Part shown: positions 25,221-35,940 of the stretch, piece by piece
Layout: each line of letters opens with the position of its first letter
Numbering within the stretch: the first letter of the stretch is position 1
Assembly (NCBI RefSeq): GCF_000317635.1
Contig: NC_019779.1
Location: 744,001 to 808,000, forward strand
Origin: Halothece sp. PCC 7418
GTDB taxonomy: Bacteria > Cyanobacteriota > Cyanobacteriia > Cyanobacteriales > Rubidibacteraceae
Reading direction: 5' to 3'
DNA length: 64,000 nucleotides
Made by a program: the position numbers and the translations under genes
Notes under the pieces: generated by a model
The model's database searches: none
What the model saw: only the letters and a program-made list of their open reading frames with translations
Told to the model about the DNA's origin: nothing

Positions 25221-28200
25221 GTTTCAATAAACCTAATCCCTTCCTAGGGATTGAAACTAACATCTTGAATCTTAAGAGATGGTTTCTTACGTTTCAATAA
25301 ACCTAATCCCTTCCTAGGGATTGAAACTCAACCCACGAAGATAGCGAAATTGAGAAATTAAATGTTTCAATAAACCTAATCCCTTCCTAGGGATTGAAAC
25401 TCAATTGGTCGAGATGATTCTCTAAATACTCCCCTAGTTTCAATAAACCTAATCCCTTCCTAGGGATTGAAACTTGCCTTTTATCTTATCAGAAATCCCG
25501 ATATTTGTTTCAATAAACCTAATCCCTTCCTAGGGATTGAAACATCCCATGATTAAGAAAGCAGTTAGAGATGGGAATTTGTTTCAATAAACCTAATCCC
25601 TTCCTAGGGATTGAAACAAATAGAGAAAAACAATACAGAGGAGAATAATAATGTTTCAATAAACCTAATCCCTTCCTAGGGATTGAAACTAGAATCTTGC
25701 CATAAAGTGAAAGCGACAATAGGAGTTTCAATAAACCTAATCCCTTCCTAGGGATTGAAACTCGCGCTGCAAAGTGTGAATGTGGTGGTGGAATGAATGG
25801 TTTCAATAAACCTAATCCCTTCCTAGGGATTGAAACTTCAGATAGCCAGTTTTCGCAGCCTACCGCATCCATGTTTCAATAAACCTAATCCCTTCCTAGG
25901 GATTGAAACTCTACCAGTGTGCTACCATTTTCTACCTGATTTAATGTTTCAATAAACCTAATCCCTTCCTAGGGATTGAAACACATGATCCTTAAAAACA
26001 TAGGCTGATAATCTCCAATGTTTCAATAAACCTAATCCCTTCCTAGGGATTGAAACCCTACATATTTAAGGAAAATTAATGGATAAACAGGTTTCAATAA
26101 ACCTAATCCCTTCCTAGGGATTGAAACGGATTTCTTGTAAGAGATTGTTTACCTCTGGGTCTTGAGAGTTTCAATAAACCTAATCCCTTCCTAGGGATTG
26201 AAACGTAGCAGTAAAAAAGACAGAAATTAAGCAACTGGTAGTTTCAATAAACCTAATCCCTTCCTAGGGATTGAAACTTTAATGCTCTAGTAGATTCTGA
26301 ACGGTTAATGGGGTTTCAATAAACCTAATCCCTTCCTAGGGATTGAAACATTTTCTATCAATTGAAAGTCACCCTCATCGCTAGTTTCAATAAACCTAAT
26401 CCCTTCCTAGGGATTGAAACGCGATGTTGACCTTCTAGTCAATGATAGCACGACTGTTTCAATAAACCTAATCCCTTCCTAGGGATTGAAACATCTTCAA
26501 ATCATTAAGAAATCAGCTTCCAATTATGTTTCAATAAACCTAATCCCTTCCTAGGGATTGAAACGAATTAGGAAGCTCTATTCTACCATGGCTCTACAAT
26601 TTTGTTTCAATAAACCTAATCCCTTCCTAGGGATTGAAACTCAATTGGTCGAGATGATTCTCTAAATACTCCCCTGTTTCAATAAACCTAATCCCTTCCT
26701 AGGGATTGAAACCTCTTTGGCTTGACTGGTGGATGAACAACCGCGAGTTTCAATAAACCTAATCCCTTCCTAGGGATTGAAACAAAAGAATTAATATTTA
26801 TCCCTCCAGGAGAGTTTTGTTTCAATAAACCTAATCCCTTCCTAGGGATTGAAACAAACTGGAGACTATGCAGCGCGTAACTTCGCAGCTTATCGTGTTT
26901 CAATAAACCTAATCCCTTCCTAGGGATTGAAACAGCATAAAGCCCCAGCGCCAATCTTGCCTGCTTCGTTTCAATAAACCTAATCCCTTCCTAGGGATTG
27001 AAACGTTGATGATTTGAATCTAGAAAAGTATGGGCAGTGTTTCAATAAACCTAATCCCTTCCTAGGGATTGAAACTATTATTCGGGTTTTCTGACATAAT
27101 TTCCCTCAAAAGTTTCAATAAACCTAATCCCTTCCTAGGGATTGAAACTCTTCACAATGTTTATCCCTCTCTGGGTCTTCCCCAACGACGTTTCAATAAA
27201 CCTAATCCCTTCCTAGGGATTGAAACATATTTATAAATGTGATTAAGAAATCACACAAAGTTTCAATAAACCTAATCCCTTCCTAGGGATTGAAACTTAT
27301 CTTTACTGGGTTTTATTGTCTTGAGAACCGTGTTTCAATAAACCTAATCCCTTCCTAGGGATTGAAACATAAACATTCCTTAGCTGAAAAATACAAGATA
27401 ACCAGTTTCAATAAACCTAATCCCTTCCTAGGGATTGAAACTCAGACTATCACTGATGGCGGTATGTTCAATCCGGTTTCAATAAACCTAATCCCTTCCT
27501 AGGGATTGAAACTTCCTGAGTACAAAGCAGGAAGAAAGGAGAAGCCCGAGTTTCAATAAACCTAATCCCTTCCTAGGGATTGAAACTTTCATCGAGGAGT
27601 AAATGAGTTTCCCTAGATAACGAAGTTTCAATAAACCTAATCCCTTCCTAGGGATTGAAACAACGGTATTTTTGGTTTGAAGCGTTCTTTGAGCGAGTTT
27701 CAATAAACCTAATCCCTTCCTAGGGATTGAAACCTCCTGCATTCTTCGGTAATCTTCAACCACATCGGCAACAGTTTCAATAAACCTAATCCCTTCCTAG
27801 GGATTGAAACGGGATTAAGAATGCACGAAGCATTAAATCTAACGTGTTTCAATAAACCTAATCCCTTCCTAGGGATTGAAACTTGCATCTTTGATTGAAT
27901 TAAACATTTTTCAATGTTTCAATAAACCTAATCCCTTCCTAGGGATTGAAACATAGGATTGATTTTCGATTAACTCATCAACAGAATGCGTTTCAATAAA
28001 CCTAATCCCTTCCTAGGGATTGAAACATGACTATGAGGGAATTTTAGCCATGAGTAAAGAATGTTTCAATAAACCTAATCCCTTCCTAGGGATTGAAACT
28101 AATTTAATTAAAGAACAAATTATTTCAGGATTGTTTCAATAAACCTAATCCCTTCCTAGGGATTGAAACTTATCATATTTACATGATGATGAACCATTAA

Positions 28201-31200
28201 TTGTTTCAATAAACCTAATCCCTTCCTAGGGATTGAAACCGAAATTGTATGGTACACACTCGATTGATAGTGAATTTCGGGTTTCAATAAACCTAATCCC
28301 TTCCTAGGGATTGAAACAAAGCAAAACTTGGGAACGATTATTCTAAAGTATTGTTTCAATAAACCTAATCCCTTCCTAGGGATTGAAACGTTCTATAAGA
28401 ATTTTCCCCTGTTTCGTAATAAGACAGTGTTTCAATAAACCTAATCCCTTCCTAGGGATTGAAACGCGCATACATCAAGAAACTGGTCTCGATTGATTTT
28501 GTTTCAATAAACCTAATCCCTTCCTAGGGATTGAAACCCAGTCGTCGCAATAATTTCAGCCCCAGAAAAAACATCAGTTTCAATAAACCTAATCCCTTCC
28601 TAGGGATTGAAACTGCATATAAAGTCAGTTTTCTGTTATTGCCATTCGTTTCAATAAACCTAATCCCTTCCTAGGGATTGAAACTCCCTTCATCCCATTC
28701 AAACTCAAGCATCAGCCTCTACAGTTTCAATAAACCTAATCCCTTCCTAGGGATTGAAACATTAGTGCTGCCATTAGTGGTTGTGGGCAAATTCAGTTTC
28801 AATAAACCTAATCCCTTCCTAGGGATTGAAACTCCTTTTGGTATAAAGGAGAGTATAATGAATTCATGTTTCAATAAACCTAATCCCTTCCTAGGGATTG
28901 AAACAATGATATGGTCACTAGTATTGGCACTATTACCACGTTTCAATAAACCTAATCCCTTCCTAGGGATTGAAACAAATCACAATATACTACTGGCACA
29001 ATAGTTAATTCTTCTAAAGAGTTTCAATAAACCTAATCCCTTCCTAGGGATTGAAACAAATCACAATGAATCAGGCAATTGTAAAAGCTAATGTTTCAAT
29101 AAACCTAATCCCTTCCTAGGGATTGAAACTGGAAAATAATCAATTCCACCAATGATAAACGAAGTTTCAATAAACCTAATCCCTTCCTAGGGATTGAAAC
29201 TAATTCAATCAAAGACGCTAAACTTGCGATTCAAAAGTTTCAATAAACCTAATCCCTTCCTAGGGATTGAAACTAGCAATTATTTTGTGAGAGAAAAATT
29301 GCCACAATAGTTTCAATAAACCTAATCCCTTCCTAGGGATTGAAACTCTACATGAGCCACATTCTCTGTTTTTCCTTTATGGTTTCAATAAACCTAATCC
29401 CTTCCTAGGGATTGAAACTTTGTAAACTTCATTAACTTGTCGATCAGTGTATCGTTTCAATAAACCTAATCCCTTCCTAGGGATTGAAACATACTTATAA
29501 AACGCATCGTTTATAACACAGTTTCAATAAACCTAATCCCTTCCTAGGGATTGAAACTTCCCATATTTCCCGCAAAAAGACACAAATGTTTGTTTCAATA
29601 AACCTAATCCCTTCCTAGGGATTGAAACGATGTGAATCATTTTTATTCCTTAAATCATATTTGAAGTTTCAATAAACCTAATCCCTTCCTAGGGATTGAA
29701 ACTGGGTATATTTCAGCACCAGCACCTGATGAAAAGTTTCAATAAACCTAATCCCTTCCTAGGGATTGAAACTCTTTTGTGTATATCAATATTTTTTGAT
29801 ATGGCTGGTTTCAATAAACCTAATCCCTTCCTAGGGATTGAAACAAAATTCGGTGTGCTCCTAGTAAAATCTCAACTGCAGTTTCAATAAACCTAATCCC
29901 TTCCTAGGGATTGAAACTTGATAATCCCAATTAACAGGGGGATTATAGGAGGGTTTCAATAAACCTAATCCCTTCCTAGGGATTGAAACACTAATTATGA
30001 CACAAAATAATCAACAGAATAAAAGGTTTCAATAAACCTAATCCCTTCCTAGGGATTGAAACCGCGATGCTGGAACGCCAGACTATACCAATTTTTGGTT
30101 TCAATAAACCTAATCCCTTCCTAGGGATTGAAACTAATAAATCATTTAACATTTCTACAGAAACCGCAGGTTTCAATAAACCTAATCCCTTCCTAGGGAT
30201 TGAAACTAAGATTCTTGTTTTTTTAAATATTCGTCAATCGTTTCAATAAACCTAATCCCTTCCTAGGGATTGAAACTCTTTAGAATCTGAAATTCATGCT
30301 ACAGATAAAGTGTTTCAATAAACCTAATCCCTTCCTAGGGATTGAAACCTCTGTGTCTGTTGTAATAATGCCATATACTTTTTCCCAGTTTCAATAAACC
30401 TAATCCCTTCCTAGGGATTGAAACTGAAATGAATGATTGGTTAGGATTATTGCCTTGGGGTTTCAATAAACCTAATCCCTTCCTAGGGATTGAAACCTTC
30501 AACGGGCTTCCCGTGAGCCACAATCGCAAAAAGTTTCAATAAACCTAATCCCTTCCTAGGGATTGAAACTGCGTGGTCGTAAATCCCATTGAAAAGAGCA
30601 TTTCTCGGTTTCAATAAACCTAATCCCTTCCTAGGGATTGAAACTTAATTTTCCAAACGCCCCGACAATACAATTGTCGTTTCAATAAACCTAATCCCTT
30701 CCTAGGGATTGAAACCTTAAAATACTCAAAATTCATACAACGAGGGAAGTGTTTCAATAAACCTAATCCCTTCCTAGGGATTGAAACACAACAGAACAAA
30801 ATAATGACGGTAGCACCAAAAGTTTCAATAAACCTAATCCCTTCCTAGGGATTGAAACTTAATTATTGATTATTTTTTTCATAAAAATCAATAGTTTCAA
30901 TAAACCTAATCCCTTCCTAGGGATTGAAACGATTTTTTGTTGGTTCTAAATAAGATAATCTTAAGTTTCAATAAACCTAATCCCTTCCTAGGGATTGAAA
31001 CCTAATTTTACTTTTGTTTTACCTTCGCTAAGCAGTTTCAATAAACCTAATCCCTTCCTAGGGATTGAAACTTAACATCTTCTAAAAGACCATCATGATA
31101 ATTTTGTTTCAATAAACCTAATCCCTTCCTAGGGATTGAAACCAAATAATTGTACTAATTGATCTCGATTTGGCTTATGTTTCAATAAACCTAATCCCTT

Positions 31201-33947
31201 CCTAGGGATTGAAACAATTGGATATCATGGAGCTTGCCGTTTCATGTTTCAATAAACCTAATCCCTTCCTAGGGATTGAAACTACAGGCATTACGCGGAA
31301 TTCCTCTTTGTTTTCCGCGTTTCAATAAACCTAATCCCTTCCTAGGGATTGAAACAGGCTCATGAGACGCTTTATGTGTACGAGTGGAACAATGTTTCAA
31401 TAAACCTAATCCCTTCCTAGGGATTGAAACCCTGTTGTTAAATCAGATGACTCATCCGAACAAGGTATTGTTTCAATAAACCTAATCCCTTCCTAGGGAT
31501 TGAAACTTCAATTGAAATTGTTTTTTTAATTTCAACGGAGATTGCAGGTTTCAATAAACCTAATCCCTTCCTAGGGATTGAAACATTAAGGTGCCCTTCT
31601 TTTAATTCGGAGTATAGTAGTTTCAATAAACCTAATCCCTTCCTAGGGATTGAAACTAGGATGAAACCGCAATCTTCGGGTAAGTTGAGATCTTTGGTTT
31701 CAATAAACCTAATCCCTTCCTAGGGATTGAAACGTTTTAGATTGCGGTTCGGTGAAGAAAGGTGGTTCGTTTCAATAAACCTAATCCCTTCCTAGGGATT
31801 GAAACCAAAGAAGTTGACAAACTTCTAGACCGCTGGGTTCGTTTCAATAAACCTAATCCCTTCCTAGGGATTGAAACAGATAACTATGCTGTCTATCACG
31901 AATTGAACTCTAGTTGTTTCAATAAACCTAATCCCTTCCTAGGGATTGAAACCCCAAATCCTCAATTATTATTCCATCGTATTCTTGGTTTCAATAAACC
32001 TAATCCCTTCCTAGGGATTGAAACTAAGCAATGATGATGGAGATGGGAAATTTTTAAACAGAGTTTCAATAAACCTAATCCCTTCCTAGGGATTGAAACC
32101 CAAACCACATAAGGATGGGATGATTAATGTTGTCATAAGTTTCAATAAACCTAATCCCTTCCTAGGGATTGAAACTTTTTCAATGCTAAATGTCCTGAAG
32201 CTCGTCCTCCAAGTTTCAATAAACCTAATCCCTTCCTAGGGATTGAAACTCATAACCGAGCGCAGAAAATAAATCTAACATGATAGTTTCAATAAACCTA
32301 ATCCCTTCCTAGGGATTGAAACGGGAGATATTTTAGGTTTGATTACATCATATTTAATGAAAAGTTTCAATAAACCTAATCCCTTCCTAGGGATTGAAAC
32401 ATAAAATCAGTTGTGCAATGAGATGGGAAAGATGGTTTCAATAAACCTAATCCCTTCCTAGGGATTGAAACTTGGCTGCTTCCTCATAGGATAAGGAATA
32501 CCCGATGTTTCAATAAACCTAATCCCTTCCTAGGGATTGAAACACATTGAAAAGATAGCATAAGAAAGAATCTCCTTACTGTTTCAATAAACCTAATCCC
32601 TTCCTAGGGATTGAAACAATCTTAACGTAGTGCCCTTCTTCTGTGGTGACGTAATGTTTCAATAAACCTAATCCCTTCCTAGGGATTGAAACTGATGATG
32701 TTTTTTTCTTGCTCTGTCATTGGTCTGTTTCAATAAACCTAATCCCTTCCTAGGGATTGAAACTGATTTGCGAATATATATCGAATATTCATCGCTATCA
32801 ATCTCGTTTCAATAAACCTAATCCCTTCCTAGGGATTGAAACTTTCTTGCATGGGATGTGTTTCCTTTTTGTTTGTTGGTTTCAATAAACCTAATCCCTT
32901 CCTAGGGATTGAAACAGATTGAAAGTTACCAGCTACAAGGAATTATTCTGTTGTTTCAATAAACCTAATCCCTTCCTAGGGATTGAAACCTCAGAGGCTA
33001 CAGTGAGGAATCCGAGTTGCATATCAGTTTCAATAAACCTAATCCCTTCCTAGGGATTGAAACATCACACTACGGCTTAGACATTTTGAAGGCTAAAGCG
33101 GGTTTCAATAAACCTAATCCCTTCCTAGGGATTGAAACTTCTTGGCCTTCTACCTCTATGCCTAGGTAGCAGTTTCAATAAACCTAATCCCTTCCTAGGG
33201 ATTGAAACAACTCTGAATAGAGCTTTGGAGACCCTTTACGAGGGTACCAGTGTTTCAATAAACCTAATCCCTTCCTAGGGATTGAAACTTCTGCACGGTC
33301 AATGCGTGGGCGGGGTGACCCAAGTTTCAATAAACCTAATCCCTTCCTAGGGATTGAAACGCCCAATCCTTATTGTAATGTGTAGGGAAGAATTGTTTCA
33401 ATAAACCTAATCCCTTCCTAGGGATTGAAACTGTAGGAGAAAAGAAAAAAGCCCGACTCGTTAAAGCGTTTCAATAAACCTAATCCCTTCCTAGGGATTG
33501 AAACTAAAATCCTATATAGAATTAAAACTTCTATCTTAATTGTTTCAATAAACCTAATCCCTTCCTAGGGATTGAAACCCATTTATTGTGAGGGTTTCTT
33601 CGTTCCTCCAGATAGCCGAGTTTCAATAAACCTAATCCCTTCCTAGGGATTGAAACTGTGGTATATGTTTCTTTGAGCGCGATCGTTTAATCCCTAGTTT
33701 CAATAAACCTAATCCCTTCCTAGGGATTGAAACTCATATTGGAGGCGCACCTTATACGCATCCCCAGGTTTCAATAAACCTAATCCCTTCCTAGGGATTG
33801 AAACACAAGGGAATTAGCACCCACAGCACCCGCCGAACAGTTTCAATAAACCTAATCCCTTCCTAGGGATTGAAACATCTGGGATTCCCTCCACATCAAC
33901 TCCTAAATCTGTTTCAATAAACCTAATCCCTTCCTAGGGATTGAAAC
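25221..33947 (+). CRISPR. CRISPR array 2, 120 repeats
   Basis: I count 120 repeats of 37 nt and 119 spacers of 30-44 nt. The repeat is the same as in array 1, here on the + strand: GTTTCAATAAACC at the start, AATCCCTTCCTAGGGATT as the hairpin and ATTGAAAC as the tag. The leader lies on the left, so the oldest spacers are near 33.9 kb. Repeats look identical throughout, including the last. Spacers 3 (25401-25436) and 20 (26641-26675) are the same sequence apart from one final A. Spacers 52 and 53 (28977-29020, 29058-29092) share their first 10 nt. Array 2 runs into the convergent type I-D operon, whose last gene ends 46 bp beyond the final repeat. Confidence 0.98.
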
Positions 33948-33993
33948 AACAGGTGATGACGGTAGCGCGATCGCGCATCTCTTAAATCCTACA

Positions 33994-34734
33994 TTATCCA
34001 AACTGGTAAGCCATATTGATAGGAAGTTTAAGGGAAGAATCGTTAGTAAAAGTATAGTAATCCCCTCGTAAATTCACATTACAAATCAAACTCACAGGTG
34101 GCATATTGACGACATCGTAGCTAATTACCTGATTGGTAAACATGACATCGAGTGGGTTGAGAGGATGAGGATAAGTAAAGGTTTGATTGCTGTATTTTTT
34201 AGCAACAGATAATTCTTCTAAAAAGAGTTCTGCTTTACTCATCCATTTTCCTAAACGAATAAACTTGGGAAGTCGCCATTGCCATTTTTGAGAAGTGGTT
34301 TCCTTTTGCAAAGATTGTTCAGAAATGATGTAGCATTCAAAAATACTTTCAGGTGTAATTTCTTTGGTGCGTCCATAGCTGGGGATATTTTTCTGCGTCT
34401 TTTGCATTTCCACATGATAGCGGTTATCAGCATATTTCCAAGTATTTAACACCGTGGCGTGAGAAACGGGATAAGCAGGAGTGACATAAATTTCTTGTTG
34501 ATTTAAGGGGGTAAGATGTTGTTCATATTGCGGAATTTGTTCTGAACAAAAGTAACGATAACTTTCTTCTTTGGAAACGGTTGTTCCGTAAGTTTCACTA
34601 TCTACAAAGCCTAAAGCATAAGTGAGGGCATAATTATGTAAAATGGGTTCGGTTTCGTAGAGTCGTCCGAGTTCTCTAGTGGCAAAATAGAGGCTGTCTT
34701 GGAGTTCAATTTGACAGCGATAGATGTGGGTCAT
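33994..34734 (-). CDS. csc1: Type I-D Cascade subunit Cas5 (Csc1)
   Basis: The product has 246 residues and begins MTHIYRCQIELQDSLYFATR. The order, with csc2 and cas10d upstream, and the N-terminal phrase with RELGRLYETEPILHNYALTY mark Csc1, the Cas5-type subunit that binds the crRNA 5' handle in type I-D Cascade. The start at 34734 is preferred to an upstream in-frame site at 34779, which only adds sequence of the intergenic leader. It is the last gene of the I-D operon and faces the distal end of array 2. In typical I-D loci cas6 would follow directly; here array 2 intervenes and cas6 is on the other strand about 11 kb away. Confidence 0.88.
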   Translation of the reverse strand: MTHIYRCQIELQDSLYFATRELGRLYETEPILHNYALTYALGFVDSETYGTTVSKEESYRYFCSEQIPQYEQHLTPLNQQEIYVTPAYPVSHATVLNTWKYADNRYHVEMQKTQKNIPSYGRTKEITPESIFECYIISEQSLQKETTSQKWQWRLPKFIRLGKWMSKAELFLEELSVAKKYSNQTFTYPHPLNPLDVMFTNQVISYDVVNMPPVSLICNVNLRGDYYTFTNDSSLKLPINMAYQFG

Positions 34735-34811
34735 GATTCTACCTTGATTCAAAATGAATTGATAATTTTGTAAGGACAAATTGTGATTTGCCCCTACATT
34801 TTGTTTACTGG

Positions 34812-35825
34812 TTATGATTTCTTGGCAGAAGATTTACTCTTTTTCCCAATATGTTTTTCGGCGTAGGTTTTCGCTTCTGCGTCTGCTTGTTGGAGGATAG
34901 ACATAATCCCTTCTGCGGTTTTTGTGAGGGCTTTTACTTCTTTCAATAGGGGGGTAAATTGCTCACCAATAAAATCGGTATGGACAATAAATTCATCTTC
35001 CATCAGGGCTTGAATTGCGTTAGTTGCTTCGTCACAAATTGTTTTTTCTTCGAGCGGATCAAGAGAGTTTAAAACCTCTTCAGGAAGGCGATCATAAATC
35101 GCTTGTGTCCAGCGCAAATTACTAACAATTTCACCATCTGCAAAAACAACCCCTAACAGTTCATTTCTCACTCGTCCTGTGCGCGTGGTTTGTGCGCCAT
35201 AATGACGGGTACGGAGGATGTTATTGAACACATAAAGAAAACTCGCTTCAGTGGGGTCTTTTAGGGTGACAATGCTGGGGAAAAAGACTTGCGGACGAAT
35301 ATGATCTTGTTGGTTGATGCGACTGGTCACTTCTCCTGGTTTAGATCCAGGTTCTCCTTTTGAGGACATGGTACCGTTTTCATAAGGGGCGTTGAGGGTA
35401 AAGGTTTCATGAGATTGATCAAAGGGAGTGATGGAATAAGCGGTATCCACAACCACTTTTGATTTCTCTGAACCAGAATCACCAATAGCGAAACCATAGA
35501 TAATACAGTCGGGGTTATCCATTCCAAAATTGACATTATATTCACATTCTTCGGCGGTGATGAGGTTATACTGACGGAGAAGTTCTCTTCCCACAAGACG
35601 TTCTGGGGTAGATTGTTTCCGTTTAAAAAGAGAAAGACGACTGATCGGGTTTGGGTTATTAATTCCAGCGCGAACACGGGCTTTATTTAGTTCGCCATCA
35701 GTTTGGAAAAGAGGATAAGATTCGGTGATGCGAAGGGTGAGAAAGTGGACGTATTTTCCCATGGGTTTATAGGGAATTTCGGTGTGGAAGTGTTTAGTAG
35801 AGTTGATCGTTTTTAGTAAAGACAT
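34812..35825 (-). CDS. csc2: Type I-D Cascade backbone subunit Cas7 (Csc2)
   Basis: The product has 337 residues. It forms the crRNA-coating backbone of I-D Cascade. Family features are TLRITESYPLFQTDGELNKA near the N-terminus, a cysteine-containing EECEYNVNFGMDNPDCIIYG segment, and FVFADG-like VVFADGEIVSNLRW after an ARHYGAQTTRTGRVRNEL-type stretch. The C-terminal tail is lysine- and serine-rich (KKSKSSAKKS). It is separated from csc1 by 77 bp and from cas10d by about 100 bp of tandem heptamer repeats. Recognition rests on these motifs and on operon context. Confidence 0.88.
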   Translation of the reverse strand: MSLLKTINSTKHFHTEIPYKPMGKYVHFLTLRITESYPLFQTDGELNKARVRAGINNPNPISRLSLFKRKQSTPERLVGRELLRQYNLITAEECEYNVNFGMDNPDCIIYGFAIGDSGSEKSKVVVDTAYSITPFDQSHETFTLNAPYENGTMSSKGEPGSKPGEVTSRINQQDHIRPQVFFPSIVTLKDPTEASFLYVFNNILRTRHYGAQTTRTGRVRNELLGVVFADGEIVSNLRWTQAIYDRLPEEVLNSLDPLEEKTICDEATNAIQALMEDEFIVHTDFIGEQFTPLLKEVKALTKTAEGIMSILQQADAEAKTYAEKHIGKKSKSSAKKS

Positions 35826-35831
35826 GGGTTC

Positions 35832-35940
35832 TCCTTTTTGTTATTTGTTATTCGTTATTTGGGGAACAGGAAACAGGGAATAAGCAATTGGTAACTGGTA
35901 ACTGGTAACTGGTAACTGGTCACTGGTCACTGGTCACTGT
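35832..35940. repeat. Tandem heptamer repeats between cas10d and csc2
   Basis: GTTATTT-type units near 35838-35862 are followed by about four GGTAACT and three GGTCACT units from 35889. Short tandem heptamers of this kind are common between cyanobacterial genes; similar ones occur near 47570 and 52303. The last units form the 3' end of cas10d. Confidence 0.8.

Noticed and set aside
31507-31547. Other over-long spacers (for example 31507-31547, 32764-32805, 33209-33251 and 8545-8591) as further off-register insertions
   Set aside because: Their first bases do not match the older neighbouring spacer, so length alone is not counted as evidence.
25519-33366. Many open frames of 60-117 codons across CRISPR array 2 reading VSIPRKGLGLLK or FNKPNPFLGIET again and again
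   Set aside because: They are translations of the CRISPR repeat in two frames, joined through spacers without stops.
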